Counted from the first letter of the stretch, positions 41,023 through 52,222 are shown. The stretch: DNA of 64,000 bases from Kocuria marina (GCF_000786655.1 NZ_JROM01000048.1:30416-94415), one strand, 5' to 3'. The notes: generated by a model from the letters alone, not told the origin. Translations and numbers: made by a program.

Positions 41023-41155
41023 CGAAGTCCTCACGGAGGGCGAACACGCGGGGATCGGGTGCGTGCTCAGCCGAGCATACGGTGGGGGCCTGAGTAAATC
41101 GTGGATCGTGAACAGTGGGTGAACGTGAGCGGGGACACCCGGAATTCGCGGCACG

Positions 41156-41221
41156 TTCACACCGGGCATAACCGCCGGGGTGGACCCGGGCGGTGTGAAA
41201 TTCGTTACGATGGAACATAAT
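41156..41221 (+). promoter_or_regulatory. Putative crp promoter with inverted Crp-like half-sites
   Basis: TTCACACC at 41156-41163 and GGTGTGAA at 41192-41199 are an inverted pair. The second overlaps a possible -35 (tgtgaa, 41194-41199), followed after 16 bases by cataat (41216-41221), a good -10. The TGTGA half-sites suggest autoregulation by the Crp/GlxR protein encoded downstream, but the classical N6 spacing with a second TCACA is poor. Confidence 0.4.
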
Positions 41222-41273
41222 CTCAACATGTGCCCCTGTCCGGGCTCATCCGCAATCCGTGAGGAGTTTTACC

Positions 41274-41951
41274 TTGGATACAGACGTCCTACGCCGCGCT
41301 CCGCTGTTCGCTTCCTTGGACGACGAGGCGTTCGCCGCTCTGACCGAGGAGATCACCGAGGTGGACCTCTCCCGCGGTGCCACCCTGTTCTACGAGGGCG
41401 ATCCGGGCGACCAGCTCTACTTCATCGTCTCCGGCAAGATGAAGCTCGGGCGCACCGCGAGCGACGGCCGGGAGAACCTCGTGGCCGTCATGGGTCCCGG
41501 TGAGATCTTCGGCGAGATGGCCCTGTTCGACCCCAGCCCCCGCTCGACCTCCGCGACCGCCGTGTCCGAGACCCGCCTGGCCGGGCTCAAGCACGAGAAC
41601 CTGCGCAAGGTCATCCAGCGCTCCCCCGAGGTCTCCGCGCAGCTGCTGCAGGCGCTCGCCCGGCGCTTGCGCCGCACCAACGAGAACCTCGCGGACCTCG
41701 TGTTCTCGGACGTCCCCGGCCGCGTGGCCAAGGCCCTGCTGGACCTCGCGGACCGCTTCGGCCGCCCCGCCACGGACGGCATCCTGGTGGCCCACGAGCT
41801 CACCCAGGAGGAACTCGCCCAGCTCGTGGGTGCCTCCCGCGAGACCGTGAACAAGGCCCTGGCCGAGTTCGTCCAGCGCGGTTGGATCCGCCTCGAGGCG
41901 CGCGCCGTGGTCATCCTGGACCTGCAGCGCCTCACGCAGCGCTCCCGCTGA
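41274..41951 (+). CDS. crp: Crp/Fnr-family cyclic-nucleotide-binding regulator (GlxR-like)
   Basis: A 225-residue regulator. An N-terminal cNMP-binding domain (ATLFYEGDPGDQLYFIVSGK; phosphate-binding cassette GEIFGEMALFDPSPRSTSAT, with E-x-A-L and R-S/T as in cAMP binders) leads into the dimer helix and a C-terminal HTH_Crp domain (LTQEELAQLVGASRETVNKA). The start is TTG 41274 (MDTDVLRRAPLF when read as Met), with gaggag eight bases upstream. Length and sequence match GlxR/Cmr global regulators that control carbon metabolism in actinobacteria. A Crp-type operator occurs at 32540-32555. Confidence 0.94.
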   Translation: MDTDVLRRAPLFASLDDEAFAALTEEITEVDLSRGATLFYEGDPGDQLYFIVSGKMKLGRTASDGRENLVAVMGPGEIFGEMALFDPSPRSTSATAVSETRLAGLKHENLRKVIQRSPEVSAQLLQALARRLRRTNENLADLVFSDVPGRVAKALLDLADRFGRPATDGILVAHELTQEELAQLVGASRETVNKALAEFVQRGWIRLEARAVVILDLQRLTQRSR

Positions 41952-41967
41952 CGCCGGCTCTTCCGTC

Positions 41968-42001
41968 GACGGCGCTCGTGGCACCCGCCACGGGCGCCGT
42001 C
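41968..42001. terminator. Bidirectional hairpin between crp and the NUDIX gene
   Basis: Bases 41968-41981 (gacggcgctcgtgg) pair with 41988-42001 (ccacgggcgccgtc) over 14 positions with one G-U pair, across a 6-nt loop. It lies between convergent genes. Confidence 0.75.
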
Positions 42002-42026
42002 GCCTCTCACGCGGGGGTGCGGGAGG

Positions 42027-42941
42027 TCACTCGTCCAGGACGAGGACGGGTTCGCCGTCGCGCAGATCCAGTCGGGGACTCTTGACCCGCAGGTCCCGCC
42101 GGGCGGCGAGGAACGCGACCGCCGAGCCGGCCTGCGCGACCGACTCCAGGGCGCACTGCACCCCGGGGGTCGTGAGCTCGTTGATGTCGAAGTGCCAGGG
42201 ATCCTCGGTGAGGGCGGCGTCCTCCGATTGGCGTCGGAACATCTCGGGGACGGGCGTGGACCACGGGTCCTCGAGCAGGGCGCGCGCGTCCACCCATTCG
42301 AGCCACGCTCGGCCGCGCTGCGTGGCCAGCGGCGCGGGGCGTTGACCCACGGGGAGGGCGGCGGCGTAGAACTGCAGGTCCACGCGCTGGTGGACGAAGT
42401 CCGAGGTGATCCAGTGGGACAGCGGCCGCAGGCATTCGCTGTGGAACGTGAGGCTGCGCTTGGCCAGGAGATCCGCGAAGGAGATCTCCTCCGCGGCCAA
42501 CCGCTCCCGGGAGCTCATCCAGTCCGCGCCGTCCACGCTCTCGGCGACACCGCGACCCGGGCTGCCTGCGAGCAGGATCCCGGTCTCCACGAACACCTTG
42601 CGTGCGGCGGCCACCACGCTGCGGCGCGTGCGGCCGATGTCCTCCGAGAGCAGCTTGTGGGCCCACTGCGCGGGGCTGGGGCCGTGCCAGTCCAGGGGTT
42701 CGTCGTCGCTGCTCTCGCACACCCCGCCGGGGAACGAGAGTGTGCCCATGGACTGGCGGCCCGGGCGGTGGAGCATGAGGGTCTCCACGCCGTGCTCGCC
42801 GTCCCGCACGAACACCGTGGCGGCACCGTGGCGGGGAGCGGAACCATGCAGGCCAAGCCCGCGTTCCATCCAGGCCCGGGCGGCCTTGGAGTAGGCGCGG
42901 GGCACCGCGAAAATACGTTCGTTCCCGCGGCCCGCGCCCAT
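42027..42941 (-). CDS. NUDIX hydrolase family protein with divergent Nudix box
   Basis: A 304-residue protein related to the NUDT19-like group: LMLHRPGRQSMGTLSFPGGV precedes a broken Nudix box, in which a ~40-residue insertion separates the GG part from VVAAARKVFVETGILL (R-K-V-F-V-E-T-G instead of R-E-x-x-E-E-x-G). One of the metal-binding Glu residues is thus absent, and activity may be altered. The remaining part (CLRPLSHWITSDFVHQRVDL and QFYAAALPVGQR) is typical of the group. Its ATG at 42941 lies 2 bases after the ridA stop, so it is cotranscribed with ridA. Confidence 0.78.
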   Translation of the reverse strand: MGAGRGNERIFAVPRAYSKAARAWMERGLGLHGSAPRHGAATVFVRDGEHGVETLMLHRPGRQSMGTLSFPGGVCESSDDEPLDWHGPSPAQWAHKLLSEDIGRTRRSVVAAARKVFVETGILLAGSPGRGVAESVDGADWMSSRERLAAEEISFADLLAKRSLTFHSECLRPLSHWITSDFVHQRVDLQFYAAALPVGQRPAPLATQRGRAWLEWVDARALLEDPWSTPVPEMFRRQSEDAALTEDPWHFDINELTTPGVQCALESVAQAGSAVAFLAARRDLRVKSPRLDLRDGEPVLVLDE

Positions 42942-42943
42942 CG

Positions 42944-43423
42944 TCAGTGGAACTCGACGATCAGTTCGACCTCCACCGGGGAGTTCAGCGGTAGCACGCT
43001 GACGCCCACGGCGGAGCGCGCGTGCACGCCGGCCTCGCCGAACACCCGGCCCAGCAAGGTGGACGCGCCGTCCACCACGGCGGGCTGGCCGTAGAAGTCG
43101 GACGCGGAGGCCACGAAACCCGTGACCTTGACGATGCGTTGAATCCGGTCCAGGTCCTCGATCTGGGACTTCACCGCGGCCAGGGCGTTGAGCGCACAGC
43201 GTTCGGCGAGCTCGGCGGCCCGTTCCGGGGACACGGTCCCCTCGGCGCCGGAATCGCTCACCACGCCGGTCTCGAGTAGTGACCCGGACACCAGCGGCAG
43301 CTGGCCCGCGGTGTAGACGTACTTCCCGCTCACCACGGCCGGGGCGTAGGCCGCGAGCGGCCGGGCCACGCCCGGCAGTTCCAGACCCAACTGTGCGAGC
43401 CGGTCCTCGTAGCTCTTGTCCAT
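42944..43423 (-). CDS. RidA/YjgF family enamine/imine deaminase-like protein
   Basis: A 159-residue YjgF-fold protein: VVSGKYVYTAGQLPLVSGSL, ALNALAAVKSQIEDLDRIQR, ARSAVGVSVLPLNSPVEVEL and IVEFH. The family hydrolyses reactive 2-aminoacrylate-type enamines made by PLP enzymes. The catalytic Arg-containing motif (R-x-A-V-G-V-x-x-L-P) is kept near the C-terminus (ARSAVGVSVLPL). It sits between the DUF4177-like gene (20-base gap) and the NUDIX gene, all on the minus strand. Confidence 0.9.
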   Translation of the reverse strand: MDKSYEDRLAQLGLELPGVARPLAAYAPAVVSGKYVYTAGQLPLVSGSLLETGVVSDSGAEGTVSPERAAELAERCALNALAAVKSQIEDLDRIQRIVKVTGFVASASDFYGQPAVVDGASTLLGRVFGEAGVHARSAVGVSVLPLNSPVEVELIVEFH

Positions 43424-43443
43424 GATGTCCCCTTCCCCGCGGG

Positions 43444-43638
43444 TCAGTTCTTGGGCCGCTTGAAGTAGGCGATCGGGTTGGTCTGGACGGGGGCGTTCAC
43501 GTTGCCCGCGGGGGTGTCCGCGGCCTGCGTGCCGGGCAGGACGGTCACGAGCTCCCAGCCGTCCTCACCCCAGTTGTCCAGGATCTGCTTGGTGGCGTGG
43601 ATCATCAACGGAACGGTGGCGTATTCCCATGTGGTCAT
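43444..43638 (-). CDS. Small DUF4177-like protein
   Basis: A 64-residue protein, MTTWEYATVPLMIHATKQIL followed by DNWGEDGWELVTVLPGTQ. The TWEYATVPL...ILDNWGEDGWELV pattern is that of the short DUF4177 group (a four-stranded fold around a W-E-Y and G-W-E-L-V pair). The function is unknown. It is the first gene of the minus-strand operon with ridA and the NUDIX gene; this conserved triplet precedes the PBP gene in related actinobacteria. Confidence 0.8.
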   Translation of the reverse strand: MTTWEYATVPLMIHATKQILDNWGEDGWELVTVLPGTQAADTPAGNVNAPVQTNPIAYFKRPKN

Positions 43639-43749
43639 GGCCACCACACTACTGGTCCCGCCCGCAAGGCGCGCCCGGAGCGCTCCCGCGCGGGGTTCGC
43701 GGGCCGTGTGACCCCCCTCTCCGGTACACGATTCGCACAGGACCCGGCC

Positions 43750-43764
43750 TATAGACTGGCCCAA
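43750..43764 (+). promoter_or_regulatory. Possible promoter for a leaderless PBP transcript
   Basis: TATAGA at 43750-43755 ends 8 bases before the ATG of the penicillin-binding protein, so transcription would begin at or next to the start codon. There is no ribosome-binding site in the interval. No clear -35 is seen. Confidence 0.4.
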
Positions 43765-45905
43765 TGGCATCACGCAACAACTCGGGCTCCGAGCCCACCT
43801 CGGTACTGGGCAACATCGTGGCGTTCATCGCCGTGTCGGTGGTTGCCGGGGTGGTGGCAGCCGGACTCCTCGTTCCCCCCGCCGCGGCCGCCGGGCTGGC
43901 CGCCAATGCGTCCATCGGCTGGTTCAAGTCCCTTCCCGCGGAAATGGAGATGGGCCCCCTCTCCCGTTCCTCCACCGTGGTGGCCAAGGACGGTTCCGAG
44001 ATCGCCACGTTCTTCGCGCAGAACCGGGAACCGGTCTCTCTGAACCAGATCTCCCCCAACATGAAGAAGGCGCTGCTGTCCATCGAGGACCGCGACTTCT
44101 ACGACCACGGCGGCGTGGACCCGTGGGGCATCGTGCGTGCCATGGGCAACAACGTGTTGCGTCCCAGCAACCGCCAGGGTGCCTCCACCATCACGCAGCA
44201 GTACGTGAACAACCTGATCATCGATCAGCAGGTCCGGGCCGGTGAGAAGGCCAGCACCATCGGTGCGGACAAGGGCATCGTGGACAAGATCAAGGAGATC
44301 AAGCTCGCGCTGTCCATGGAGCAGGAGAAGTCCAAGGACGAGATCCTGGAGGGCTACCTCAACATCGTGCTCTTCGGCGGGCAGAACTACGGTGTGCAGG
44401 CGGCGTCCGAGTACTACTGGGGCATCCCGGCCTCCGAGCTGAGCATCGCGCAGGCTGCGACCCTCGCGGGCATGGTGCAGTCCCCCAACTACTACGATCC
44501 ACAGGTCAACCCGGAGGCCTCCGTGCAGCGGCGCAACGTGGTGCTGGACACCATGGTTCAGACCGGCGCGATCACGCAGCAGCAAGCGGACCAGGCGGCG
44601 CGCGAGCCCCTCAACCTGGACATCCACCCCACGAGCTCCGGGTGCTCGGCCGCGCGCACCGCCCCCTACTTCTGTGACTACGTGGAGAACGAGGTCATGC
44701 AGTCCAACTCGTTCGGCGCCACGCCGGAGGAGCGCCTGGCCACGCTGCAGCGCGGCGGTCTGACGATCACCACCACCCTGGATCCCAAGGCCCAGCGTGC
44801 CGCGGACGAGCAGGTCAACGCGACCCAGCCCAAGGACAACAACCCGGACAACGTCTCCACGGCGCTGATCTCCCTGGAGCCCCGTAACGGTCACATCGTG
44901 TCCATGGCGCAGAACACCAACTACTCCGCCGCGGAGGGCAACTCCAACACCACGTACAACTTCAACGTGGACAGCTCCATGGGCGGCGCCGGTGGGTTCC
45001 AGGTGGGCTCCACGTTCAAGCCGTTCACCCTGGCCCAGTGGATCAACGCGGGCAAGGGCATCAAGGCGAGCGTGGACGCGCGCCGTCTGCACTACCCCGC
45101 GGACTTCCGATGGAAGGCCTCGTGCCTGCCCAACGGGTACAAGATCGAACCGGGTGAGAACGGCAACGGCTTCAGCTTCCAGAACGCGACCGAGGGTTAC
45201 GCCCGGGTCATGGACGTGGACTACGGCATCTACAACTCCATCAACTCGGCGCTGTACGCCATGGCCGCGGACCTGGACCTGTGCGAGATCGGTGAGCTGA
45301 CCAAGGCCATGGGCATCCACGACGGCAAGACCGGTGATCCGGTGGACACCACCGTCCTGTCCTCCCTGCTGGGTGGTTCCGTGGACATCTCCCCCATGAC
45401 CATGGCGCGCGCCTTCTCCGGTTTCGCGAACGACGGCGTGATGTGCGAACCCCGCGCGGTCACCAAGGTCGTGGACTACACCGGCAAGAACTACGACGTC
45501 CCCGGTGACAGCTGTGAACAGGTCATCAAGAAGGAGGTCGCCCAGGGCGTGAACGAGGTGCTCAAGCAGGTGCTCGTGCGCGGTTCCGGGTGGCAGCGTT
45601 CGATCGGTATGCCGGATGCCTCCGCGGCCAAGACCGGTACCACCGACAACTCGACCCAGACATGGATGCTCGGCTACACCAAGGGCCTCGCGACCGCTTC
45701 GTGGGTGGGTAACTACGAGTTCGGTTCCCGCTCCCTCAACGGCCTGAGCATCGGCGGCCGGACCGGCGGTTCGGGTACCGAGTGGGTGGACGGTGCCACG
45801 TACGCGGGTGGCCAGTGGCAGAACTACATGAAGGCCGTCGCCCCCGATTACGACACCTCCAAGTTCTCCTCCCCGCCGTCCAGTGTGATGTCGGAGCGCA
45901 AGTAG
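43764..45905 (+). CDS. Class A penicillin-binding protein (PonA-type transglycosylase/transpeptidase)
   Basis: A 713-residue bifunctional cell-wall synthase. An N-terminal membrane anchor (IVAFIAVSVVAGVVAAGLLV) is followed by the GT51 glycosyltransferase (~60-240; catalytic Glu in LSIEDRDFYDHGGVDPWGIV, and GASTITQQYVNNLIIDQQVR). Then comes the transpeptidase: SxxK in QVGSTFKPFTLAQW, SxN in YNSINSALYAMA, and KTG in AAKTGTTDNSTQT. It ends shortly after the transpeptidase domain without a PASTA tail. It polymerises and cross-links peptidoglycan outside the membrane. ATG 43764 is adjacent to a TATAGA box, suggesting a leaderless mRNA. The metallophosphoesterase gene overlaps its stop by 1 base. 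Confidence 0.95.
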   Translation: MASRNNSGSEPTSVLGNIVAFIAVSVVAGVVAAGLLVPPAAAAGLAANASIGWFKSLPAEMEMGPLSRSSTVVAKDGSEIATFFAQNREPVSLNQISPNMKKALLSIEDRDFYDHGGVDPWGIVRAMGNNVLRPSNRQGASTITQQYVNNLIIDQQVRAGEKASTIGADKGIVDKIKEIKLALSMEQEKSKDEILEGYLNIVLFGGQNYGVQAASEYYWGIPASELSIAQAATLAGMVQSPNYYDPQVNPEASVQRRNVVLDTMVQTGAITQQQADQAAREPLNLDIHPTSSGCSAARTAPYFCDYVENEVMQSNSFGATPEERLATLQRGGLTITTTLDPKAQRAADEQVNATQPKDNNPDNVSTALISLEPRNGHIVSMAQNTNYSAAEGNSNTTYNFNVDSSMGGAGGFQVGSTFKPFTLAQWINAGKGIKASVDARRLHYPADFRWKASCLPNGYKIEPGENGNGFSFQNATEGYARVMDVDYGIYNSINSALYAMAADLDLCEIGELTKAMGIHDGKTGDPVDTTVLSSLLGGSVDISPMTMARAFSGFANDGVMCEPRAVTKVVDYTGKNYDVPGDSCEQVIKKEVAQGVNEVLKQVLVRGSGWQRSIGMPDASAAKTGTTDNSTQTWMLGYTKGLATASWVGNYEFGSRSLNGLSIGGRTGGSGTEWVDGATYAGGQWQNYMKAVAPDYDTSKFSSPPSSVMSERK

Positions 45906-46822
45906 TGGCGGACCCCACCGCTCCCGCCCCGGTCGCGCGCTCCCTCGCGGCGGCCGGGGCGGGCTTGTTCGCCGCGGGCGCCGGGACGCTCGCGTGGGCC
46001 TCGCTCGGGGAGCGGCGTCGTTTCCAGCTGCGCCAGGAGACCGTGCGCGTGCTCCCGGAGGGCTCGCGGCCCGTGCGGATCCTGCACATCTCCGACCTGC
46101 ACACCGTGCCCGGGCAGGAGGCCAAGAAGCGGTTCGTGCATTCGCTCGCCGCCCTGCGCCCGGACCTCGTGATCGACACCGGCGACAACCTGTCCCACCT
46201 GCGCGCCCTGCCGTACCTGCTCGAGATCCTGGAACCGCTGTTCGCGTTCCCCGGGGTGTACGTCCCGGGGTCCAACTGCTACTTCGCGCCGCAGCCCAAG
46301 AATCCCGCGCGCTACCTGTGGCGCACCACGAGCGGTGAGAAGTCGGACGAGGCCCCGCGGTTGCCCACCGAGGACATGCACCGCGCGTTCGACGAGCGCG
46401 GCTGGACGGGTCTGATCAACCGCGCCGAGCGGCTGAGCATCGCGGACACCGTGATCGACTTCTCCGGCGTGGACGACCCCCACCTGCGCTTCGACCGGCA
46501 CCCGGGGTTCCCGCGCGAGCAGGACGGGCCGGCCCACGTGCGGATCGGTGTGGCGCACGCACCGTACGTCCGCACGCTGGATCGTTTCGCCGCCGACGGC
46601 GCGGACATCGTCTTCGCGGGTCACACCCACGGCGGTCAGGTCTGCCTCCCCGGGGGCCGGGCGCTCGTGAGCAATTGCGACCTGGATCCCGCGATCTGCA
46701 AGGGGCTGATCTCCCACAGGGGCGTCCCGGTGAACATCTCCCAGGGCCTCGGCGAGTCACGCTTCGCCCCGGTGCGGCTTTTCTGCCCACCACAGGCCGT
46801 TCTGGTTACGCTCACGGACTAA
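45905..46822 (+). CDS. Metallophosphoesterase (YkuE/YaeI-like), membrane-anchored
   Basis: A 305-residue protein from GTG 45905, overlapping the PBP stop by one base. After an Ala-rich hydrophobic helix (LAAAGAGLFAAGAGTLAWAS) the calcineurin-like dinuclear-metal motifs follow: ILHISDLHTVPGQ, LVIDTGDNLS, VYVPGSNCYF (N of the GNH-type motif, here S-N-C), IGVAHAPYV and VFAGHTHGGQVCLPG. The third motif, normally GNHD, reads GSNC, so the His is replaced. YkuE-like enzymes next to PBP genes are common in actinobacteria and may remodel phospholipid or wall-linked phosphate esters. Confidence 0.85.
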   Translation: MADPTAPAPVARSLAAAGAGLFAAGAGTLAWASLGERRRFQLRQETVRVLPEGSRPVRILHISDLHTVPGQEAKKRFVHSLAALRPDLVIDTGDNLSHLRALPYLLEILEPLFAFPGVYVPGSNCYFAPQPKNPARYLWRTTSGEKSDEAPRLPTEDMHRAFDERGWTGLINRAERLSIADTVIDFSGVDDPHLRFDRHPGFPREQDGPAHVRIGVAHAPYVRTLDRFAADGADIVFAGHTHGGQVCLPGGRALVSNCDLDPAICKGLISHRGVPVNISQGLGESRFAPVRLFCPPQAVLVTLTD

Positions 46823-46832
46823 GGTTCTTCCC

Positions 46833-49700
<2,868 letters not shown>

Positions 49701-49730
<30 letters not shown>

Positions 49731-51656
49731 CGCCCCTCTGTGGCCTCGTGGGATTTCACATTCGTCCCGTGCTGCCGCTATGCTGGAGCAGTTGTTCGCG
49801 GCTCGGCCGTGCAACATCGGGATGTGGCGCAGCTTGGTAGCGCGCGTCGTTCGGGACGACGAGGTCGCAGGTTCAAATCCTGTCATCCCGACCAAGGTCG
49901 CTTTACTTGAACCATGGTCCAAGTAGATCGACCCAAGTGACACAGACAGAGGTGCCCCTGAGAAATCAGGGGCATTTCTCATGTCCGCATCGATCCGGCC
50001 AGGACGTGTCAGAACGTCCGAAATCGGCGCCTGGGGGGACGATGGCGTCGACGTTGGTCCAGACGTCGTCTCGGTCACAACGTACGACCGGAAGGCGGTC
50101 TGGGCGGCCATGATGTCCGCGTACGGATCGTTGAGGACACCCTGGGCCGGACCATGTTCGTCCACATAGAAGCGGCGGAAGAAGGCTTCGTTCATCAGCC
50201 GGCGCACGCGGTCCGTGGTGCGCTCGTAGCTTTGACGAGGACTTCCCAGCTGCGCCAGCGCCTGAGTGATCACCTTTGTGCCCAGCTCGAGCCGATGGTT
50301 GGTCGTAGACAGCTGTTCCTCGATCCGCACCCTTTGCATCCGATACTCGTTGGAGAGCTGGCGCACCTTGTCGATCGGCAGGATCCCCTCGGCGGCCAAG
50401 GTGACCAGGCGACGCTCCTTGTCGTCCACCTCAGCAAGCTGGTTTTGGAGTCGAGCGAAGAATTCATGCGTGTCAGCGTGCTCGTTTTCAAGGCTCTCCC
50501 GGAGCCTTTGAGAGATGTCGGACTCGAAGTCTTGGTCGAGCCGTAGCTGGGCGTAGGCTTCGGCCACTTTGTCTTCGACGATGTCGACGGGGAGGTAGCG
50601 CTGGTCGCAGAAGCCGTCTTGCTTGCCTCGACAGAAGTAGTACTCATGAATGGAGCCACTTCGGCCTTTCGCCTCGACGTAGACCATCCGCGACTCGCGT
50701 CCCCCGTCATGGCAACGCCCGCAGAAGAGCATGCCTTTGAGGTAGTGGTGGTGTACACGATCGCGTGAGCCGGCTCCGCTTCTGCTACGCATGACGTCCT
50801 GGACTCGATCGAAGAGATCCTGTCCCACGATGGGCTCGTGTCGGCCGGGATAGAGCTGGCCTTGGTACTTTACGTATCCCACGTAATACGGGTCCTGCAG
50901 CAGGCGGTGCAACTGGCTGGCAGAGACAGGGCTCTCGGGTTTCCTGGCAGTCTGACGTGTGGTGAGGCCAAGATCTGCCATCGTCGCTTCGAGCCGGTCG
51001 ATCGTGTAACTTCCGGAAGCGTAAAGTTCCCAAGCCTTGAGCACGAGCGGAGCCCGCTTCTCGTCGAGGGCGATGCTGTTGACCATCCGACCTTCGACGT
51101 CGACGCGAACATTCAAGTAGCCGAGCCGAGCCTTGCCGAGCGTGCCGCCGTTGATGGCCTTATTCCGCATCTTGATTTTGATGTCCTCACCGCTGAGCTG
51201 GTTCTGGACTTGGTTCATGATGTCGGTGACAGCTTCCATGGCCTCGGCGTACGTGCCCTCCCCGAAATCCTCGCGGGCGGACAGCAGCCGGACGTCGAGC
51301 TTGTCGAGATGACGACGTGTGATGGCAGCGTCGACGAAATTTCGGAACGCGCGTGAGCGTGCATAGACGATCACGTAGTCGACGTTCGGGTTCTCCTGCA
51401 GGTACGCGAGCATACTCCGGAACACGGGGCGCTTTTCGATGGTCTGAGCGGACACTCCCGGCTCGACGAATTCCTGGACGACCTCGGCCTCAAGCGAGTC
51501 GGCCCTCTGTTGGCAGATGTCACGCTGGGTGGCGATCGAATTGCCGTCCTTGTCGATGTCGAACGCCGTCTCAGTCTGACGCTTACTGGATACACGTAGG
51601 TACAGGACAGCCTTTCGAGGAACCGTAACGGTGGCGGACGGCATGGTCGGGTTCAT
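49701..51656 (-). CDS. Large serine recombinase/integrase, reading frame runs through the tRNA-Pro gene
   Basis: From ATG 51656 (gggag upstream, 2 bases after the ImmA stop) the protein has a resolvase catalytic domain with the nucleophilic Ser in VLYLRVSSKRQTE. Arg residues follow in YVIVYARSRAFRNFVDAAIT. It continues with the recombinase domain (LGYLNVRVDVEGRMVN; ITHVSASQLHR-like LLQDPYYVGYVKYQGQLYPG), a zinc ribbon (LFCGRCHDGG...YYFCRGKQDGFC) and a coiled coil (FFARLQNQLAEVDDKERRL). It integrates or excises the island. There is no stop before the chromosome: the last ~95 residues are the antisense of the terminator, the dyad and the tRNA (GMTGFEPATSSSRTTRATKL) and end inside the FAD oxidoreductase gene. 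The native C-terminus probably ends near residue ~560-590. Confidence 0.88.
49755..49784 (+). promoter_or_regulatory. Promoter of the tRNA-Pro gene
   Basis: ttcaca (49755-49760) and tatgct (49779-49784) are separated by 18 bases and fit a sigma-70-type promoter. The expected start near 49791 lies about 27 bases before the tRNA. Confidence 0.5.
49818..49894 (+). tRNA. tRNA-Pro (anticodon CGG), with encoded CCA
   Basis: The 77 bases fold as a cloverleaf: acceptor CGGGATG/CATCCCG, D-arm GCGC-AGCTTGGTA-GCGC, anticodon stem CGTCG/CGACG with loop TTCGGGA (anticodon CGG at loop positions 3-5), variable AGGTC, T-arm GCAGG-TTCAAAT-CCTGT, and ACCA. It decodes CCG. The 3' end is a common island integration target; here a serine recombinase gene points at it. 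Confidence 0.96.
49896..49933. other. 38-bp dyad, candidate serine-integrase attachment site (attL)
   Basis: ACTTGAACCATGGTCCAAGT (49905-49924) is a palindrome with one mismatched pair around CCATGG. It is flanked symmetrically, 4 bases away on each side, by GGTCG (49896-49900) and CGACC (49929-49933). Serine-integrase sites are imperfect dyads of about this size with a central dinucleotide. The position, two bases after the tRNA CCA and beside the recombinase, fits. It has no U-run and so is not a good terminator. Confidence 0.45.
49953..49979 (+). terminator. Intrinsic terminator downstream of tRNA-Pro
   Basis: tgcccctga (49953-49961) and tcaggggca (49966-49974) form a perfect 9-bp stem closed by a GAAA tetraloop and followed by tttct. 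It can end the tRNA transcript. The recombinase frame runs through it on the other strand. Confidence 0.8.
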
Positions 51657-51658
51657 GA

Positions 51659-52222
51659 TCAAACTCCCTGGAGCTTTAGTTCGGGCTTCATGCGGTAGCG
51701 GAATGTGCCCGGGAAAGCACGACGGTCGGGTCGAAACCGATTGGACTGCGTCACGATGCCGGTCTGACTGAGGCGGCAAGTGATGGCGGCTTCAGATACG
51801 TCGAAGTGCCGAGCCAAGTCCGCCACTTGTTGCACACCGCCGTAGCAGGCACGTTTGAGCAGCACTTTGGGTACCAAGAGGCATCCGGCGAAGTAGTCCG
51901 CCGCCTGTTCCGCTTGCTCCGCGGGCGTGTTTGTGGCTGTGCCGCTGTACAGGCCGCTGGAGCGACCGTGATCGATGATGTGCTTGTACTCATGTGCCAG
52001 CGTGAAGCGTTGGCGTCGCGGGCTCTCGTATCTATTGAGCTGGATAACCCATTGGCAGGCTCGGCTGTCCCAGACGCGCCAATGCGCACGGTCATCATGG
52101 AAGACTACAGCCAGTTGCACCCACACTTTCGAGTTCGATGGGCCACCTGCAGAACAATTGCAAAAATGACCATTGAAACAATTCCATAATTTCGACGTCA
52201 TGATGGCATTCAATCGACACAT
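51659..52222 (-). CDS. ImmA/IrrE-family zinc metallopeptidase
   Basis: A 187-residue protein with the ImmA/IrrE (Peptidase M78) motif RFTLAHEYKHIIDHG (HExxH) and the third-ligand helix AEQAEQAADYFAGCLLVPKV. A C-terminal winged-helix-like segment, VADLARHFDVSEAAITCRLS, follows. ImmA-type proteases cleave phage-type repressors to turn on integrative elements. The usual N-terminal helix-turn-helix region is replaced by ~60 residues of poor similarity, so the 5' end may be truncated. Starts at 52222 or 52201 are equally possible. It is directly upstream of the recombinase in the same transcript. No cognate repressor gene is seen nearby. Confidence 0.75.
   Translation of the reverse strand: MCRLNAIMTSKLWNCFNGHFCNCSAGGPSNSKVWVQLAVVFHDDRAHWRVWDSRACQWVIQLNRYESPRRQRFTLAHEYKHIIDHGRSSGLYSGTATNTPAEQAEQAADYFAGCLLVPKVLLKRACYGGVQQVADLARHFDVSEAAITCRLSQTGIVTQSNRFRPDRRAFPGTFRYRMKPELKLQGV

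Noticed and set aside
43770..45320. 516-codon frame opposite the class A PBP
   Set aside because: Antisense to a complete PBP with SxxK, SxN and KTG motifs; His/Val/Gly/Leu-rich shadow composition.
49896..49933. Intrinsic terminator interpretation of the dyad after tRNA-Pro
   Set aside because: The stem is interrupted and lacks a U-run, while a proper GAAA-loop terminator lies directly downstream at 49953-49979.
50154..50546. 130-codon frame on the plus strand within the recombinase gene
   Set aside because: Antisense to the coiled-coil region of the recombinase, with no promoter or ribosome-binding site; considered as an antitoxin but unsupported.
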